From: Flammeovirga agarivorans
GTDB taxonomy: Bacteria > Bacteroidota > Bacteroidia > Cytophagales > Flammeovirgaceae
Length of the DNA stretch: 64,000 nucleotides
NCBI RefSeq assembly: GCF_012641475.1
Contig: NZ_JABAIL010000002.1
Span: 124,001-188,000 of the forward strand
Reading direction: 5' to 3'
Both the position numbers and the translations under genes were made by a program. Below are positions 17,346-27,074 of the stretch, in pieces. Position 1 is the first letter of the stretch. Every line of letters starts with the position of its first letter. The notes beneath the pieces were generated by a model that did no database searches, was not told the DNA's origin, and saw only the letters and a program-made list of their open reading frames with translations.

Positions 17346-19760
17346 ATGCAGTTTCTGAGAAAATTATCTCTGTCGATGCTCTTTTTATTAACTAGCATCT
17401 CCACATTGTACGCACAGGACTCTTGGGAAAAGATCAAGGAAAAAAGAAAAGGAAGTGTCACTGTATACTATATACAGAACAAACCTTTTGTCTATTCATT
17501 GGCCAATGGCTCTATGGGCGGTATAGAGTATGAAATGTTTTCTGAGATGATTAATCAGAAACGAAAAGAACTGAAAGCTGTAATTGATATTAAATGGGAA
17601 TCAGTCGCTTCATGGGACGAATTATATGACATTATCTCGGACGGAGGTGATGGTGTTTTTGGCATGTCAGGTATTACTATCACAGAGAACAGGAAGAAAG
17701 ATTTCGACTTTCTTCCAAGATATATGCCTGATATAGAAATTATAGTTTCTTCGGAAGAAGTTCCACTCTTTCAAAAAGTAGAAAACTTTAATTCTGCCAT
17801 GCAGTCTCTTCACGCAGTGACTATAAAAAACTCAACTTTTGAACGTAACATTGTCAAACTAAAAAACGAGCACCTTCCTGCATTAGAATATTCCTATGTC
17901 AATAATGCAGAAGATATGATTAATAAAATAGCAAGAGCAAATGATTTATGGGGTTATACTCAACTGTCGAACTATGCCTATGCATTATCTAAAGGACTTC
18001 GTTTACACAGACAATTGTTCTACCAAACTGAGAATAGTGGTTTGGCGGTTATCCTTCCATTAAATTCCACTTGGAAAGATCCTTTATCTGAATTTTATGC
18101 CTCTCCTACTTTTAAGCCATACATTAATAACCTTATCCGAAAGTATTTAGGGGATAAAATCACTGATCTAATTTGGGATATATCTGCGGAAGATAATAGC
18201 CTTATTGATACATTAAGAAACCAACAGCGAGAAATCGGGCTTTTAACTGTAGAGTCTGAGATCAGGTTATTACGATTGACTCAAAAAGAATTGGAAATCT
18301 CCCAACAGAATACTATTCGAAATATTCTTGTTGTCGGGCTATCCGTCACTTTATTACTTTTAGTGATGCTTTTCCACTTTAATAATCTCGTGAAAAGATC
18401 TAATCATAAACTGGAGCAACAAAACCAAGAGATTGATCAACAAACGAAGTCTCTAAAAACTGCCTACACCGATTTAGAAAAGCTTAGTGGAATTGGTCGA
18501 GAAATCACATCTAAGCTACATATTTCTGAGATTATTAGAACTTCTTATGAAAGCATCAATGAGCTGATCGGAACCCCTATTTTTGGTATTGGCATATTTG
18601 ATGAAAAGACGAATCAGCTCAAGTTCCCCTACATTTTTGAAGGAAACCAGGTACTTGAAGAACAAGCTTATGATATGAATGATAAGATGAGACTAGCAGT
18701 AATGTGCTATGATCAGAAAAAAGAATTTTTCATTCAAAAGTTTAGTTCTGACCACCGTAACTATGTAAAAGAAGTCCTAAAACCAATTGTAGGTAAAAAT
18801 GCAGAGTCCATTATTTATATTCCTCTAGTGGCTAAACACAAAAAACCAATAGGTGTATTTACGGTTCAATCTTTTGATCCTAATGCTTTTGATAGTTACA
18901 AACTGAATCTTGTAAGAAACCTTGCTATATATATCCGTATTGCTCTTCAGAATGCCAATTCATTTAGTAATCTCAATGAGAAACAACAAAAACTTAAGGA
19001 AGCCAACTTCCATATCATTGAGCAAAAGGAATTGATTGAGGAGAAAAACCATGAATTACAATCTGCTAATGCTGATAAAAACCATTTATTAGGCATTGTA
19101 GCTCATGATTTAAGGAATCCGCTGGCGAGTTCAATTACATTATTATCAATGCTAAATGCTACAGAAGCCAATTTAGATGAAGATGAGAAAATGTGTATTG
19201 ATGGATCGCTTAAGGCAATGCATCGTATGAATAATATGATTGAAGAAATCCTTGATGCAAGAGTCTCTGCAAACAAAAAGGAACAAGCTACACAAGAAGC
19301 AGAAAAGGATATCTTCTCGATTTCCGAAGTGATTGATCAAGTCGTTAACGATTTTAGTAGTACCGCTGATAGAAAAAACATTGCCTTAAAGTTTAACCTA
19401 TTATCTGATGGCCTTGTTGAAGCAAATCAACAACACTGTATTCAGATTGTAGAAAACCTTATATCCAACGCAATTAAGTTTTCTCCTAATGGTACTCAAG
19501 TGATCACCACTTTAGAAAAAACTAAAGATCATATCATCATTGATATCACAGATCAAGGTCCTGGTATCTCGGAAGAAGATCAGAAAAAGTTATTTAAGAA
19601 ATATCAGAAACTCTCAGCAAAACCGACAGGTGGAGAAAAATCTACAGGCTTGGGGCTTTCTATTGTTAAGAAGTATATTGATGAAATGGAGGGCAAGATT
19701 TCCTGTAAATCAGAACTTGGCAAAGGCACCTCATTTATCATCAACATTCCATATTTATAA
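17346..19760 (+). CDS. Histidine kinase with periplasmic solute-binding-protein sensor, GAF and kinase domains
   Basis: The start at 17346 is preferred over 17286 because it gives a signal peptide (MQFLRKLSLSMLFLLTSISTLYAQ). The 804-residue protein then has a periplasmic SBP_bac_3-type domain (about residues 30-290), a membrane helix (about 320-345), a coiled coil, a GAF-like domain (about 380-545), a second coiled coil, and HisKA/HATPase domains. The phospho-acceptor is in GIVAHDLRNPLASS, the N-box in NLISNAIKFSPN, and the G2 box in STGLGLSIVKKY. SBP-type sensors (as in BvgS) bind amino acids or related small solutes. No response regulator is adjacent. Confidence 0.9.
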   Translation: MQFLRKLSLSMLFLLTSISTLYAQDSWEKIKEKRKGSVTVYYIQNKPFVYSLANGSMGGIEYEMFSEMINQKRKELKAVIDIKWESVASWDELYDIISDGGDGVFGMSGITITENRKKDFDFLPRYMPDIEIIVSSEEVPLFQKVENFNSAMQSLHAVTIKNSTFERNIVKLKNEHLPALEYSYVNNAEDMINKIARANDLWGYTQLSNYAYALSKGLRLHRQLFYQTENSGLAVILPLNSTWKDPLSEFYASPTFKPYINNLIRKYLGDKITDLIWDISAEDNSLIDTLRNQQREIGLLTVESEIRLLRLTQKELEISQQNTIRNILVVGLSVTLLLLVMLFHFNNLVKRSNHKLEQQNQEIDQQTKSLKTAYTDLEKLSGIGREITSKLHISEIIRTSYESINELIGTPIFGIGIFDEKTNQLKFPYIFEGNQVLEEQAYDMNDKMRLAVMCYDQKKEFFIQKFSSDHRNYVKEVLKPIVGKNAESIIYIPLVAKHKKPIGVFTVQSFDPNAFDSYKLNLVRNLAIYIRIALQNANSFSNLNEKQQKLKEANFHIIEQKELIEEKNHELQSANADKNHLLGIVAHDLRNPLASSITLLSMLNATEANLDEDEKMCIDGSLKAMHRMNNMIEEILDARVSANKKEQATQEAEKDIFSISEVIDQVVNDFSSTADRKNIALKFNLLSDGLVEANQQHCIQIVENLISNAIKFSPNGTQVITTLEKTKDHIIIDITDQGPGISEEDQKKLFKKYQKLSAKPTGGEKSTGLGLSIVKKYIDEMEGKISCKSELGKGTSFIINIPYL

Positions 19761-19802
19761 AAAAGAATCCCAACTCATTTACTGATGAGTTGGGATTCTT
19801 TT
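19761..19802. terminator. Strong bidirectional terminator
   Basis: A perfect stem of at least 16 bp (19763-19778 with 19785-19800; core gaatcccaactcat) has a 6-base loop, an A-run on the left and a T-run on the right. It separates the convergent kinase and sulfatase genes. Confidence 0.95.
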
Positions 19803-19804
19803 TT

Positions 19805-22153
19805 TTACTTGCTAATCTTCACTACAACTTGGTCGATTTTACCAGTAAATTTCGTTTCATAAGGTCCATACCCTATTCCTTCAGCAACAGGCGTTTGATT
19901 ATCTAAACCAACATCTGCTGTCTCATCGGCAGAGAACATATTCGGTTGTGTTCTATCGATTCTTCCTTTTGATTTTGTTCCATCTGATACTGATAATGTA
20001 GCATCGCCGCCTTTTCCATTACCACCACCATCATAATCAAATTGGAAATTTATGGTTGCCTCCCCTTCTTTGAGAGGTTTCTTTCCTTTGATCACATATT
20101 TTTCTAACCCAAGGAAGTTGTATGTAAACATTGGAACTCCATCTTTCATGTAAAGTGACCAACCACCAAATCGTCCACCTTGACTTAAGATTACACCATT
20201 TGCACCATCTTTTGGCACATCGATCTTTGCTTCGATACTGAATGAACGGTTTTTAATATTGATGAACGTATTCTCCATCATACCTTCCATGCCTTCATAT
20301 AACTTCAGCTCTGTTCTATCTCCCATAAGATCAGGTCTACCAGCGATCGCAGCGTTTGTTCTTTCTACCACTCTATCATCGATTGGTAACACATTGTACT
20401 TTTCTGCTTCTGCCATAAATAGATCTTGCAACTCTTTAAGTTTTTCAGGATGTTTTTTAGCTAGGTTATTCGTTAAACTAAAATCATCTTTTACATAATA
20501 CAAGTCCCATTTATCGTCTTCTAACGGAGGAAATCCATTCATTTCCCATGGTGCTCTATGAATTGTTCTTGCAAACCATCCATCGTGGTATATTGCTCTA
20601 TTACCAAACAACTCGAAATATTGAGTATTATGACGCTCAGCTGCATCAGGATGATCGAAAGTATAGGCAAAACTAGTCCCTTCAATAGGTGTCTGTGGCA
20701 CTCCATTTACTACTTTAGGCTCTGGCAGATCTGCTAACTCCAATATGGTTGGAGCAATATCTGTCGCATAAGTAAATTGAGAACGGATACCATTTTTATC
20801 TTTTACTTTTTCTGGATAGTGTACAATCATACCTGTACGAGTACCACCAAAATCAGAAGCAATCTGCTTTGTCCAAGTAAAAGGAGTGTCGAAAGCTACC
20901 GCCCAACCGGCTGCCATATGAGGGAATGTATTTGGCATACCCCAATCATCAATAAGAGGCAGCAAGTCTTCTACTTTTTCTTCAACGAAATTGAAGTAAG
21001 TCATTTCATTATACATACCAACCATTCCGCCTTCAGCACTTGTACCGTTATCGCCTGCAACAAATACGATCAACGTATTTTCTAATTCGCCTATTTCTTC
21101 AATAGCGTCTACAAGTCGACCAATTTCGTAGTCTGTCATCTCCACAAAACCGGCAAATACTTCTGCTTGTCTTGCAAATAACTTTCTTTCATCGTCAGAT
21201 AAAGCTTTCCAGTCTTTAATATCTTCAGGTTTAGGACCAAGCTTGGTGTTTTCAGGAATCACACCTTCAGCTTTCATGTCTTTCATGGATTGATCTCGTA
21301 CAGCATCCCATCCTTTATCAAACTTCCCTTTGTACTTATCAGACCATTCCTTTTTCACATGGTGAGGAGCATGTACTGCACCAGTAGAGAAATAAACGAA
21401 GAATGGTTTATCTGGGGTTAATGATTGCTGTGCTTTCATCCAATTGATCGCCTGGTCCGTCATATCTGTAGTAAAGTGGTAATCATCTGTTTTTGGAGGA
21501 TTCACTTTTTTTGTTCCATCGAAAATCAAAGGTGCATATTGATCCGTTTCGCCACCAATAAATCCATAGAATTTATCAAAACCTTGTCTTGTTGGCCAAC
21601 GATCATATGGTCCAGAGATACTAGTTTCCCATGCAGCAGTTTCATGCCATTTACCAAAAGCAGCCGTACTGTAACCATTTAATCTAAGTGTTTCAGCAAT
21701 TGGAGCTACATCTGGAGTTAGAGCACCTGTGTTACCAGGATAAGCTGTAGAAGTCTCCATAATCGACCCCGTATTACAAGTATGATGATTACGTCCTGTT
21801 TTTATAGCCATCCTTGTTGGAGAACAAAGAGAGGTTGTATTAAAATTATTATACCTCAGACCACCCTGGGCAAGCGACTCCATCGTTGGAGTATTAATAG
21901 GACCACCAAAAGCAGAAGTTGCTCCAAGGCCTAAATCATCAATTAATATCACTACAACATTGGGTGCTTCTTTTGGAGCTTTTACTTCAAATCTTTCTGG
22001 AGGTGTCGTATTTCTTGCATCTAGTTCTTGGTATTTTTTTGTTGGAGGAGGAAGTACAGGTAATACCTCTCTATTTAGATTTTCCTGTGCTTTTGTGATG
22101 CCTGTCATGAGGAACATCAACAAAAGTGTGTTCATTATTTTATTGTAATTCAT
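19805..22153 (-). CDS. Secreted arylsulfatase (formylglycine-dependent)
   Basis: The 782-residue enzyme has an N-terminal signal peptide (cleavage near ITKAQ) and the type I sulfatase motif LCSPTRMAIKTGR, with C110 the residue converted to formylglycine. Metal-binding D72-D73 lie in VVVILIDDLGLGA. Further family motifs are the His of GKWHE and a DNGTSAEGG segment (second metal ligands). The C-terminal 180 residues form an extra beta-rich domain. The substrate is unknown; large arylsulfatases of this length, related to Pseudomonas AtsA, act on small aryl or alkyl sulfates, while marine Bacteroidota use others on algal polysaccharides. No maturation enzyme (FGE/anSME) is in the window. Confidence 0.92.
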   Translation of the reverse strand: MNYNKIMNTLLLMFLMTGITKAQENLNREVLPVLPPPTKKYQELDARNTTPPERFEVKAPKEAPNVVVILIDDLGLGATSAFGGPINTPTMESLAQGGLRYNNFNTTSLCSPTRMAIKTGRNHHTCNTGSIMETSTAYPGNTGALTPDVAPIAETLRLNGYSTAAFGKWHETAAWETSISGPYDRWPTRQGFDKFYGFIGGETDQYAPLIFDGTKKVNPPKTDDYHFTTDMTDQAINWMKAQQSLTPDKPFFVYFSTGAVHAPHHVKKEWSDKYKGKFDKGWDAVRDQSMKDMKAEGVIPENTKLGPKPEDIKDWKALSDDERKLFARQAEVFAGFVEMTDYEIGRLVDAIEEIGELENTLIVFVAGDNGTSAEGGMVGMYNEMTYFNFVEEKVEDLLPLIDDWGMPNTFPHMAAGWAVAFDTPFTWTKQIASDFGGTRTGMIVHYPEKVKDKNGIRSQFTYATDIAPTILELADLPEPKVVNGVPQTPIEGTSFAYTFDHPDAAERHNTQYFELFGNRAIYHDGWFARTIHRAPWEMNGFPPLEDDKWDLYYVKDDFSLTNNLAKKHPEKLKELQDLFMAEAEKYNVLPIDDRVVERTNAAIAGRPDLMGDRTELKLYEGMEGMMENTFINIKNRSFSIEAKIDVPKDGANGVILSQGGRFGGWSLYMKDGVPMFTYNFLGLEKYVIKGKKPLKEGEATINFQFDYDGGGNGKGGDATLSVSDGTKSKGRIDRTQPNMFSADETADVGLDNQTPVAEGIGYGPYETKFTGKIDQVVVKISK

Positions 22154-22273
22154 AACTTTATTTTAGATTGACAACAGTTATTATAACGCTTGCTACTTAC
22201 TCTAAAACATTAAATTTTGTTTTTGGTTTATTAAATTCTATTCGTAATAATTTAGCTTACTTTATTTTAAGAA

Positions 22274-22308
22274 AAAAGCCTCACTTGAATATATCAAGTG
22301 AGGCTTTT
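22274..22308 (-). terminator. Terminator of the lptD-thioesterase unit
   Basis: Perfect 15-bp arms (22274-22288 and 22294-22308; core gcctcacttga) with a 5-base loop end in a T-run when read on the minus strand. It starts 3 bp after the thioesterase stop and also insulates the sulfatase promoter. Confidence 0.9.
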
Positions 22309-22311
22309 CGC

Positions 22312-22824
22312 TTAAATCTTATCTTTTATTTCTTTAATCCTTTCATCAAAAGTGATCTCTCCATATTTCACATCAGGATTTTTAATCGTATTCAAGTAAT
22401 CCAATACTTCAGGTTGATGATCAGTACTTTTTCCTGATCGAGGATCTATGTATTTCATAGTCGACCATAAAACTGTCTTTAATGAAGATTTTGCATCGTC
22501 CATCATATAATACTCTACTACAATAGTGTTGACATCAACATGGATAATACTTGATTTGATTCTTACCCACTCACCTACTGCCGCAGGTCGTAAATATGAA
22601 ATCTGATGATTATAAATTACCCAGCCAGTACCAAATTCTTTAAAGACATCGGCTATATTATATCCATACAATTGAGGAACTCTATCCTCCCTAGCATTAA
22701 AGAAGTAATCAAAATACTTTGCATTATTTAGGTGACGAAATGGGTCACAATCCTGAAAACGAATGATTACTCTTGATTCAGTTTCCTTAGGATAGCTTTT
22801 ATTATTATCGTGATAAAAAGGCAT
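22312..22824 (-). CDS. Acyl-CoA thioesterase (hotdog fold, 4HBT type)
   Basis: The 170-residue cytoplasmic protein carries a hotdog-fold signature RFQDCDPFRHLNNAKYFDYFFNARED, where the D-x-x-x-H-x-N-N-x-x-Y pattern holds the catalytic Asp region of 4HBT/YbgC-like thioesterases. It should hydrolyse acyl-CoA or a related thioester. It is 9 bp downstream of lptD on the same strand, and a terminator follows, so the two are one operon. A role in recycling acyl groups for envelope lipids is an inference from position. Confidence 0.85.
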   Translation of the reverse strand: MPFYHDNNKSYPKETESRVIIRFQDCDPFRHLNNAKYFDYFFNAREDRVPQLYGYNIADVFKEFGTGWVIYNHQISYLRPAAVGEWVRIKSSIIHVDVNTIVVEYYMMDDAKSSLKTVLWSTMKYIDPRSGKSTDHQPEVLDYLNTIKNPDVKYGEITFDERIKEIKDKI

Positions 22825-22833
22825 TTATTTATT

Positions 22834-25800
22834 CTATTGGAATCTATCGTTACGGTCAATCCATGAGTTACGTCTCTCCCATTTCAAGTCCTGAAGCATT
22901 GCTGCTTTTACTGCGATAGTAATGTTATATGATTGTCTTGGGCCAAATGGAATCCAATTAGCTGTAAGTTGCCAACAGTGTAAGTCTCTAGTAATATCAA
23001 AAGATGTGTAAGAGAATGATCCTTCTTTAAAGTCATACCCTGAACGGAATGCAAATTTCCACTTAGGAGTTAATGACACATCTCCACTAAATGTCAGTGT
23101 TTGGGTCACAGTTGGCTCAGCATAACCTGTTTTACTGTAGTTCAAACTATAGTTAACACTTAATGACCAAGGGACGTCAAAGTCCATATAAAGATCTGGA
23201 TTACGACGCATTTCTTCAAGCATCTGTCTCTCCATCTCATTCCTTGGCTCCATGGCATCAAGTTTCTTTTCTTTTTTCTCCTTGGCTCCTTTTGGTGATA
23301 AACGAGTACCCACAGCAATTGTCATATTACTCAATGCTGCAAGTCCGTTACCAGTACTAGCTAAAGTATATTGTGATTTGTATTGAGAAGTAACAACTTC
23401 TTTACCTAGTGTCTCATCGTACTTTGTATCTGTGACAATATATTGATATGGATCCCAACGAGAATTGACACTAACATCTACTTTTTTCAGTAATGTAGTA
23501 CGGAAACCGGCATTAATATCTGACCAGTTCAATGAATCCCGTTCAAAGTCATAACCCGAAGATATATTAAAGTTATTCAAGAGCATGGTCTTTTTCGCTT
23601 TTCCATCTTCATCTTTTCTACCCGATTTGAGTTCCAAGATATTATTCACAGAGAAACTTAAGTTATTACTTCTACCTGTTGAAGGTTTTCCTACTAAACC
23701 ACCTTCTGATCTAAAAACTTGTCTACCTTTTGAATCTGTAGAAGATGTTTGAACCCATTGGTAATAATCATAATTAGGATCGCCAAAATCAGGTCTAAAG
23801 CTCATTGAAACTGAAGGCTGAATAGTATGTCTAATAATAGAACCACCTTTCATGTTATAGAACATAAACATGTTGGTGTTAAAACCTACTGCAGTACTAT
23901 ATTCATTATATCTTGTTAATCCTTGTGTTGTATCTACCTGTACCGCATTTTCTGATTCGATATAGGTATAATCGTATGATACTGGATGCCAATATTCTTT
24001 ATAATTGAAACTTGGAGATAATGTAAAGTATTTTAATACTTTCATCTGAGTACTCATCGGGATATCATGAGTAACACCCCAACGAAAGCTGTCTGTATAA
24101 TCTCCGAAGTTAGATAGAAGGTCAGGATATTTACCGTCTTCTCCGGTACCATCACCTGTAGACTCTTCTGCACCAACTACGTCAAAAGGAAGACTACCAA
24201 CACCAGGCTTGTTCGTCATCTCACCTCTTGCACTCATATTATATGTAATACCAATTTCTGAAATTGGATTAGACTTTTTGAATAGACTTTTAAATGGTCT
24301 CGCTCTCGCCATGTTTAAACTGGCTTCTGGTGCTAAAGTAGCCTCACCCGTTTGAACGTTTTGTTGATAACGCGTTTGAGCTGTTGTTGAGAGGTTTACA
24401 TTACCAATAGCAAAACTATTAGAATAACTAACTGATGAGTTCATTGATGATTGTAAGTAATCATTGGCATCTTGCGAGTTATTTCTATTATAGTCAGAGT
24501 TGGCAATATTTACATTGGCCGAGAACCTTGAACTTTTCTTACTTTCTTGTGAGTGTGACCATTGGATTTGATAATCTGTTCTACTTGAAACAGAACCATC
24601 GTTTTCCTGAAAAAGGTTGTTGACATATGAGAACCTTGTATTACCACTGAATGAGTACCTTTTTCGGTATTGTGATGATACATTTACACCCCAACCACCC
24701 AATGTATAAGCAGTACCTAACACTGTTAAGTTGAAGTAATCTGTTAATGCTAAGAATACACCACCATCTCTCAAGAAGAAACCTCTATCGGTAGACTCAC
24801 CATAAGAAGGCATAATAAATCCTGATGTATTATCAGAAGTGGCAGGAAATAATCCAAAGAAAAATCCTAATGGTAACGGGCTCTCATTTAGCTCCACCAA
24901 GAAGGGTCCTGATACGATATTTTTTTCAGGAACTACCTTTAATTTTTTTGTTCTAAATCCAAAGTGAGGGTGTTCTAATCGACAAGTTGTATAAACGTTG
25001 TCCGACATATACATTTCAGGCCCTGCCGTTTTTTTCACTACTTGAGAAGTAATAATACCATCACTTTCTTCAGTAACAATACCTTTAATTAAACCTTTAC
25101 CAGTTTCATAGTTATAGATCATCTGGTTGGCATTAAAGGTAGACTGACCGTCCTTGAATATAGGTTTTTGAACTATCTTACCAGTAGAATCAGGAATACC
25201 TTGTGCTTTTACAATGTGGGTTACGAAGTTCATCTGAATATCACCCGCATTTAATTTCTGCTCACCAAATGTCACTTCTGCTTGATCTTTCATATACATG
25301 GTTTGCGTCCTCATCTCAAAATTGGACCATTCCGAAGTATATTCAACGGGCGAATCAAAAGCTTCATCTGGAGTAGTAATGGCGTCAGCTCCTTCTGTTT
25401 TAAAGAGATTTAATACATCATAAATTTCTTCAGGACCAACATAGTTTTCGTCACTACTAAACTCCAACATAATGTTATCCAACTCATCAAAGACACCAGA
25501 ATCTGAAGCTTCTTCCCATTCTGCATCATCTTCTGAGATCAATGCATTATTTAATTTTATGATTTGTTCTACAATATCAGGATCACTCATATCCTTTCTT
25601 ACTTGCTGAAGCTCTCTATCTCCACGGAAAAGCACAGAATCCGAAAAGGCATGCAAAACCTGAGCGTACTTCCTCATAGTTTCATTATTAGAAGTAGCGT
25701 TCAACGAGTTGATCGTACGAGACAATTCTCTAACAGCTTGTCTACTTTTTGCTGTATCGCTTTCTACTCGATAAAAAGCGGGCATTTCCTCCATCTTATC

Positions 25801-25917
25801 ACTGGCCTTAGCTTCATTTGTAGTTAGAGTTATAAAACAGATGAAACAGGCAAGTCCATACAATAGGTTTTGCAAAAAATTAAGTATATATGAATGACAA
25901 CTAAAAATCTTAAACAT
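22834..25917 (-). CDS. lptD: LPS-assembly outer-membrane protein LptD (Bacteroidota type)
   Basis: LptD, with LptE, inserts lipopolysaccharide into the outer leaflet of the outer membrane. The 1027-residue protein starts with a long hydrophobic signal region (to about residue 40), then an acidic region of about 150 residues. Next comes a beta-jellyroll domain (segments such as MYMKDQAEVTFGEQKL and FNANQMIYNYETGKGLIKG), and a C-terminal beta-barrel. The conserved block YTTCRLEHPHFGFRTKKLKVVPEKNIVSGPFLVEL is seen in Bacteroidota LptD. It is longer than many members because of the acidic N-terminal region. It shares an operon with the thioesterase and is divergent from mlaD, another envelope-lipid gene. 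Confidence 0.88.
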   Translation of the reverse strand: MFKIFSCHSYILNFLQNLLYGLACFICFITLTTNEAKASDKMEEMPAFYRVESDTAKSRQAVRELSRTINSLNATSNNETMRKYAQVLHAFSDSVLFRGDRELQQVRKDMSDPDIVEQIIKLNNALISEDDAEWEEASDSGVFDELDNIMLEFSSDENYVGPEEIYDVLNLFKTEGADAITTPDEAFDSPVEYTSEWSNFEMRTQTMYMKDQAEVTFGEQKLNAGDIQMNFVTHIVKAQGIPDSTGKIVQKPIFKDGQSTFNANQMIYNYETGKGLIKGIVTEESDGIITSQVVKKTAGPEMYMSDNVYTTCRLEHPHFGFRTKKLKVVPEKNIVSGPFLVELNESPLPLGFFFGLFPATSDNTSGFIMPSYGESTDRGFFLRDGGVFLALTDYFNLTVLGTAYTLGGWGVNVSSQYRKRYSFSGNTRFSYVNNLFQENDGSVSSRTDYQIQWSHSQESKKSSRFSANVNIANSDYNRNNSQDANDYLQSSMNSSVSYSNSFAIGNVNLSTTAQTRYQQNVQTGEATLAPEASLNMARARPFKSLFKKSNPISEIGITYNMSARGEMTNKPGVGSLPFDVVGAEESTGDGTGEDGKYPDLLSNFGDYTDSFRWGVTHDIPMSTQMKVLKYFTLSPSFNYKEYWHPVSYDYTYIESENAVQVDTTQGLTRYNEYSTAVGFNTNMFMFYNMKGGSIIRHTIQPSVSMSFRPDFGDPNYDYYQWVQTSSTDSKGRQVFRSEGGLVGKPSTGRSNNLSFSVNNILELKSGRKDEDGKAKKTMLLNNFNISSGYDFERDSLNWSDINAGFRTTLLKKVDVSVNSRWDPYQYIVTDTKYDETLGKEVVTSQYKSQYTLASTGNGLAALSNMTIAVGTRLSPKGAKEKKEKKLDAMEPRNEMERQMLEEMRRNPDLYMDFDVPWSLSVNYSLNYSKTGYAEPTVTQTLTFSGDVSLTPKWKFAFRSGYDFKEGSFSYTSFDITRDLHCWQLTANWIPFGPRQSYNITIAVKAAMLQDLKWERRNSWIDRNDRFQ

Positions 25918-26098
25918 AAAGTCAGTAGATCTTTTTTTCTATCGACTTCTCACAAATTTACAGTAATATTTTGAGTCTTCAAGATCAAATTTTGAAAGAA
26001 ATGTAGAATAAATGATATTCTTTGATAAATTTGAGAAGTCGTAACAAGACTGCAAGCTACAATTAGAACTTTTAGATTTCAAATCAAAATTTAATATC

Positions 26099-27055
26099 GT
26101 GTCCACTATAAAAGTTGAGTTATCTAACGAAGTAAAGGTCGGATTATTTGCAATCATCTGTGGTTTAACCCTTTATGTAGGCTATAAATTCTTAAAAGGA
26201 ATAGATGTTTTTTCTAACCAAAATACTTATTACGTTATTTATGATAAAACTCCAGACCTACAAGTCTCTAATAATGTCACAGTAAATGGATATATCGTTG
26301 GAAGAGTTTCAAATATGGAGCTTTTACAAGACCAAAATAACAAGGTTAGAGTTACTTTAGATATTCAGGAAGGCGTTTCATTATATAGAGACACAAAAGC
26401 TGTTATTGCCGATAAAGGTATGTTGGGTGATAAACAGGTAAAACTCATCTATCAAAAAAATAATGCTCTTGCCAAGTCCGGTAGTATCTTAGATGGAGAT
26501 GTTGAGAATGGAATGTTTGCCCAATTATCCGAAAAAGTTGACCCTTTGTTAGCGTCACTAGAAGCAACGTTAGATACGGCAAGAATCGTATTAAATGGCT
26601 TTAAAGGTACTGGTGCTAAATTAGATGGCTTACTCGCTGAAACTACAGAAACGGTTCATACTGTCAATTCTAGCGGACTAGACCAAACATTACATAACTT
26701 CAGAGACATATCTGAAGAGTTTAAAAGTGCATCTCAAGAATTACAACCACTGTTAGCTAAAATGAGTCATATTGCTGACTCTATAAACAACGCTCCACTT
26801 ACTCAGACAGTGAAAGAGGCAGAAATGTTATTAGCGAATACAAATAAAACTCTTGAGCAAATCAACAACCCAGAAGGAACGGTTGGTGCTTTATTAACTG
26901 AGAGAGAAATGCATGACCAAATGGTACGCACAATGAGTGATCTTGATTCATTATTCATTGATTTTAAGGCGCATCCTAAACGTTATGTTCATTTTTCCGT
27001 ATTTGGTAAGAAGGACAAGGCTCCGAAAGAAGAAAAAAAGAAAGACAAGAAATAG
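26099..27055 (+). CDS. MlaD/MCE-family lipid-transport protein
   Basis: The 318-residue protein has a short cytoplasmic start (SNEVKVG), a membrane anchor (about residues 13-32) and an MCE domain (about 40-120, with VTVNGYIVGRVSNMELL and DKGMLGDKQVKLIY). A long helical region follows (about 140-290), and the tail is Lys-rich. MCE proteins carry lipids across the periplasm, usually with an ABC transporter (MlaEF), which is not in this window. The start codon is GTG because no in-frame ATG lies near; it fits the conserved N-terminus. The next gene begins 19 bp after its stop, so the two are probably co-transcribed. It is divergent from lptD. Confidence 0.88.
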   Translation: MSTIKVELSNEVKVGLFAIICGLTLYVGYKFLKGIDVFSNQNTYYVIYDKTPDLQVSNNVTVNGYIVGRVSNMELLQDQNNKVRVTLDIQEGVSLYRDTKAVIADKGMLGDKQVKLIYQKNNALAKSGSILDGDVENGMFAQLSEKVDPLLASLEATLDTARIVLNGFKGTGAKLDGLLAETTETVHTVNSSGLDQTLHNFRDISEEFKSASQELQPLLAKMSHIADSINNAPLTQTVKEAEMLLANTNKTLEQINNPEGTVGALLTEREMHDQMVRTMSDLDSLFIDFKAHPKRYVHFSVFGKKDKAPKEEKKKDKK

Positions 27056-27074
27056 TAATAACTAATAAATAAAT

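Noticed and set aside
25939-26157. 72-aa minus-strand frame overlapping the mlaD start
   Set aside because: It covers the divergent promoter region and the first codons of the MCE gene; the composition (Ser/Asn-rich) fits antisense or non-coding sequence, and no family is recognised.
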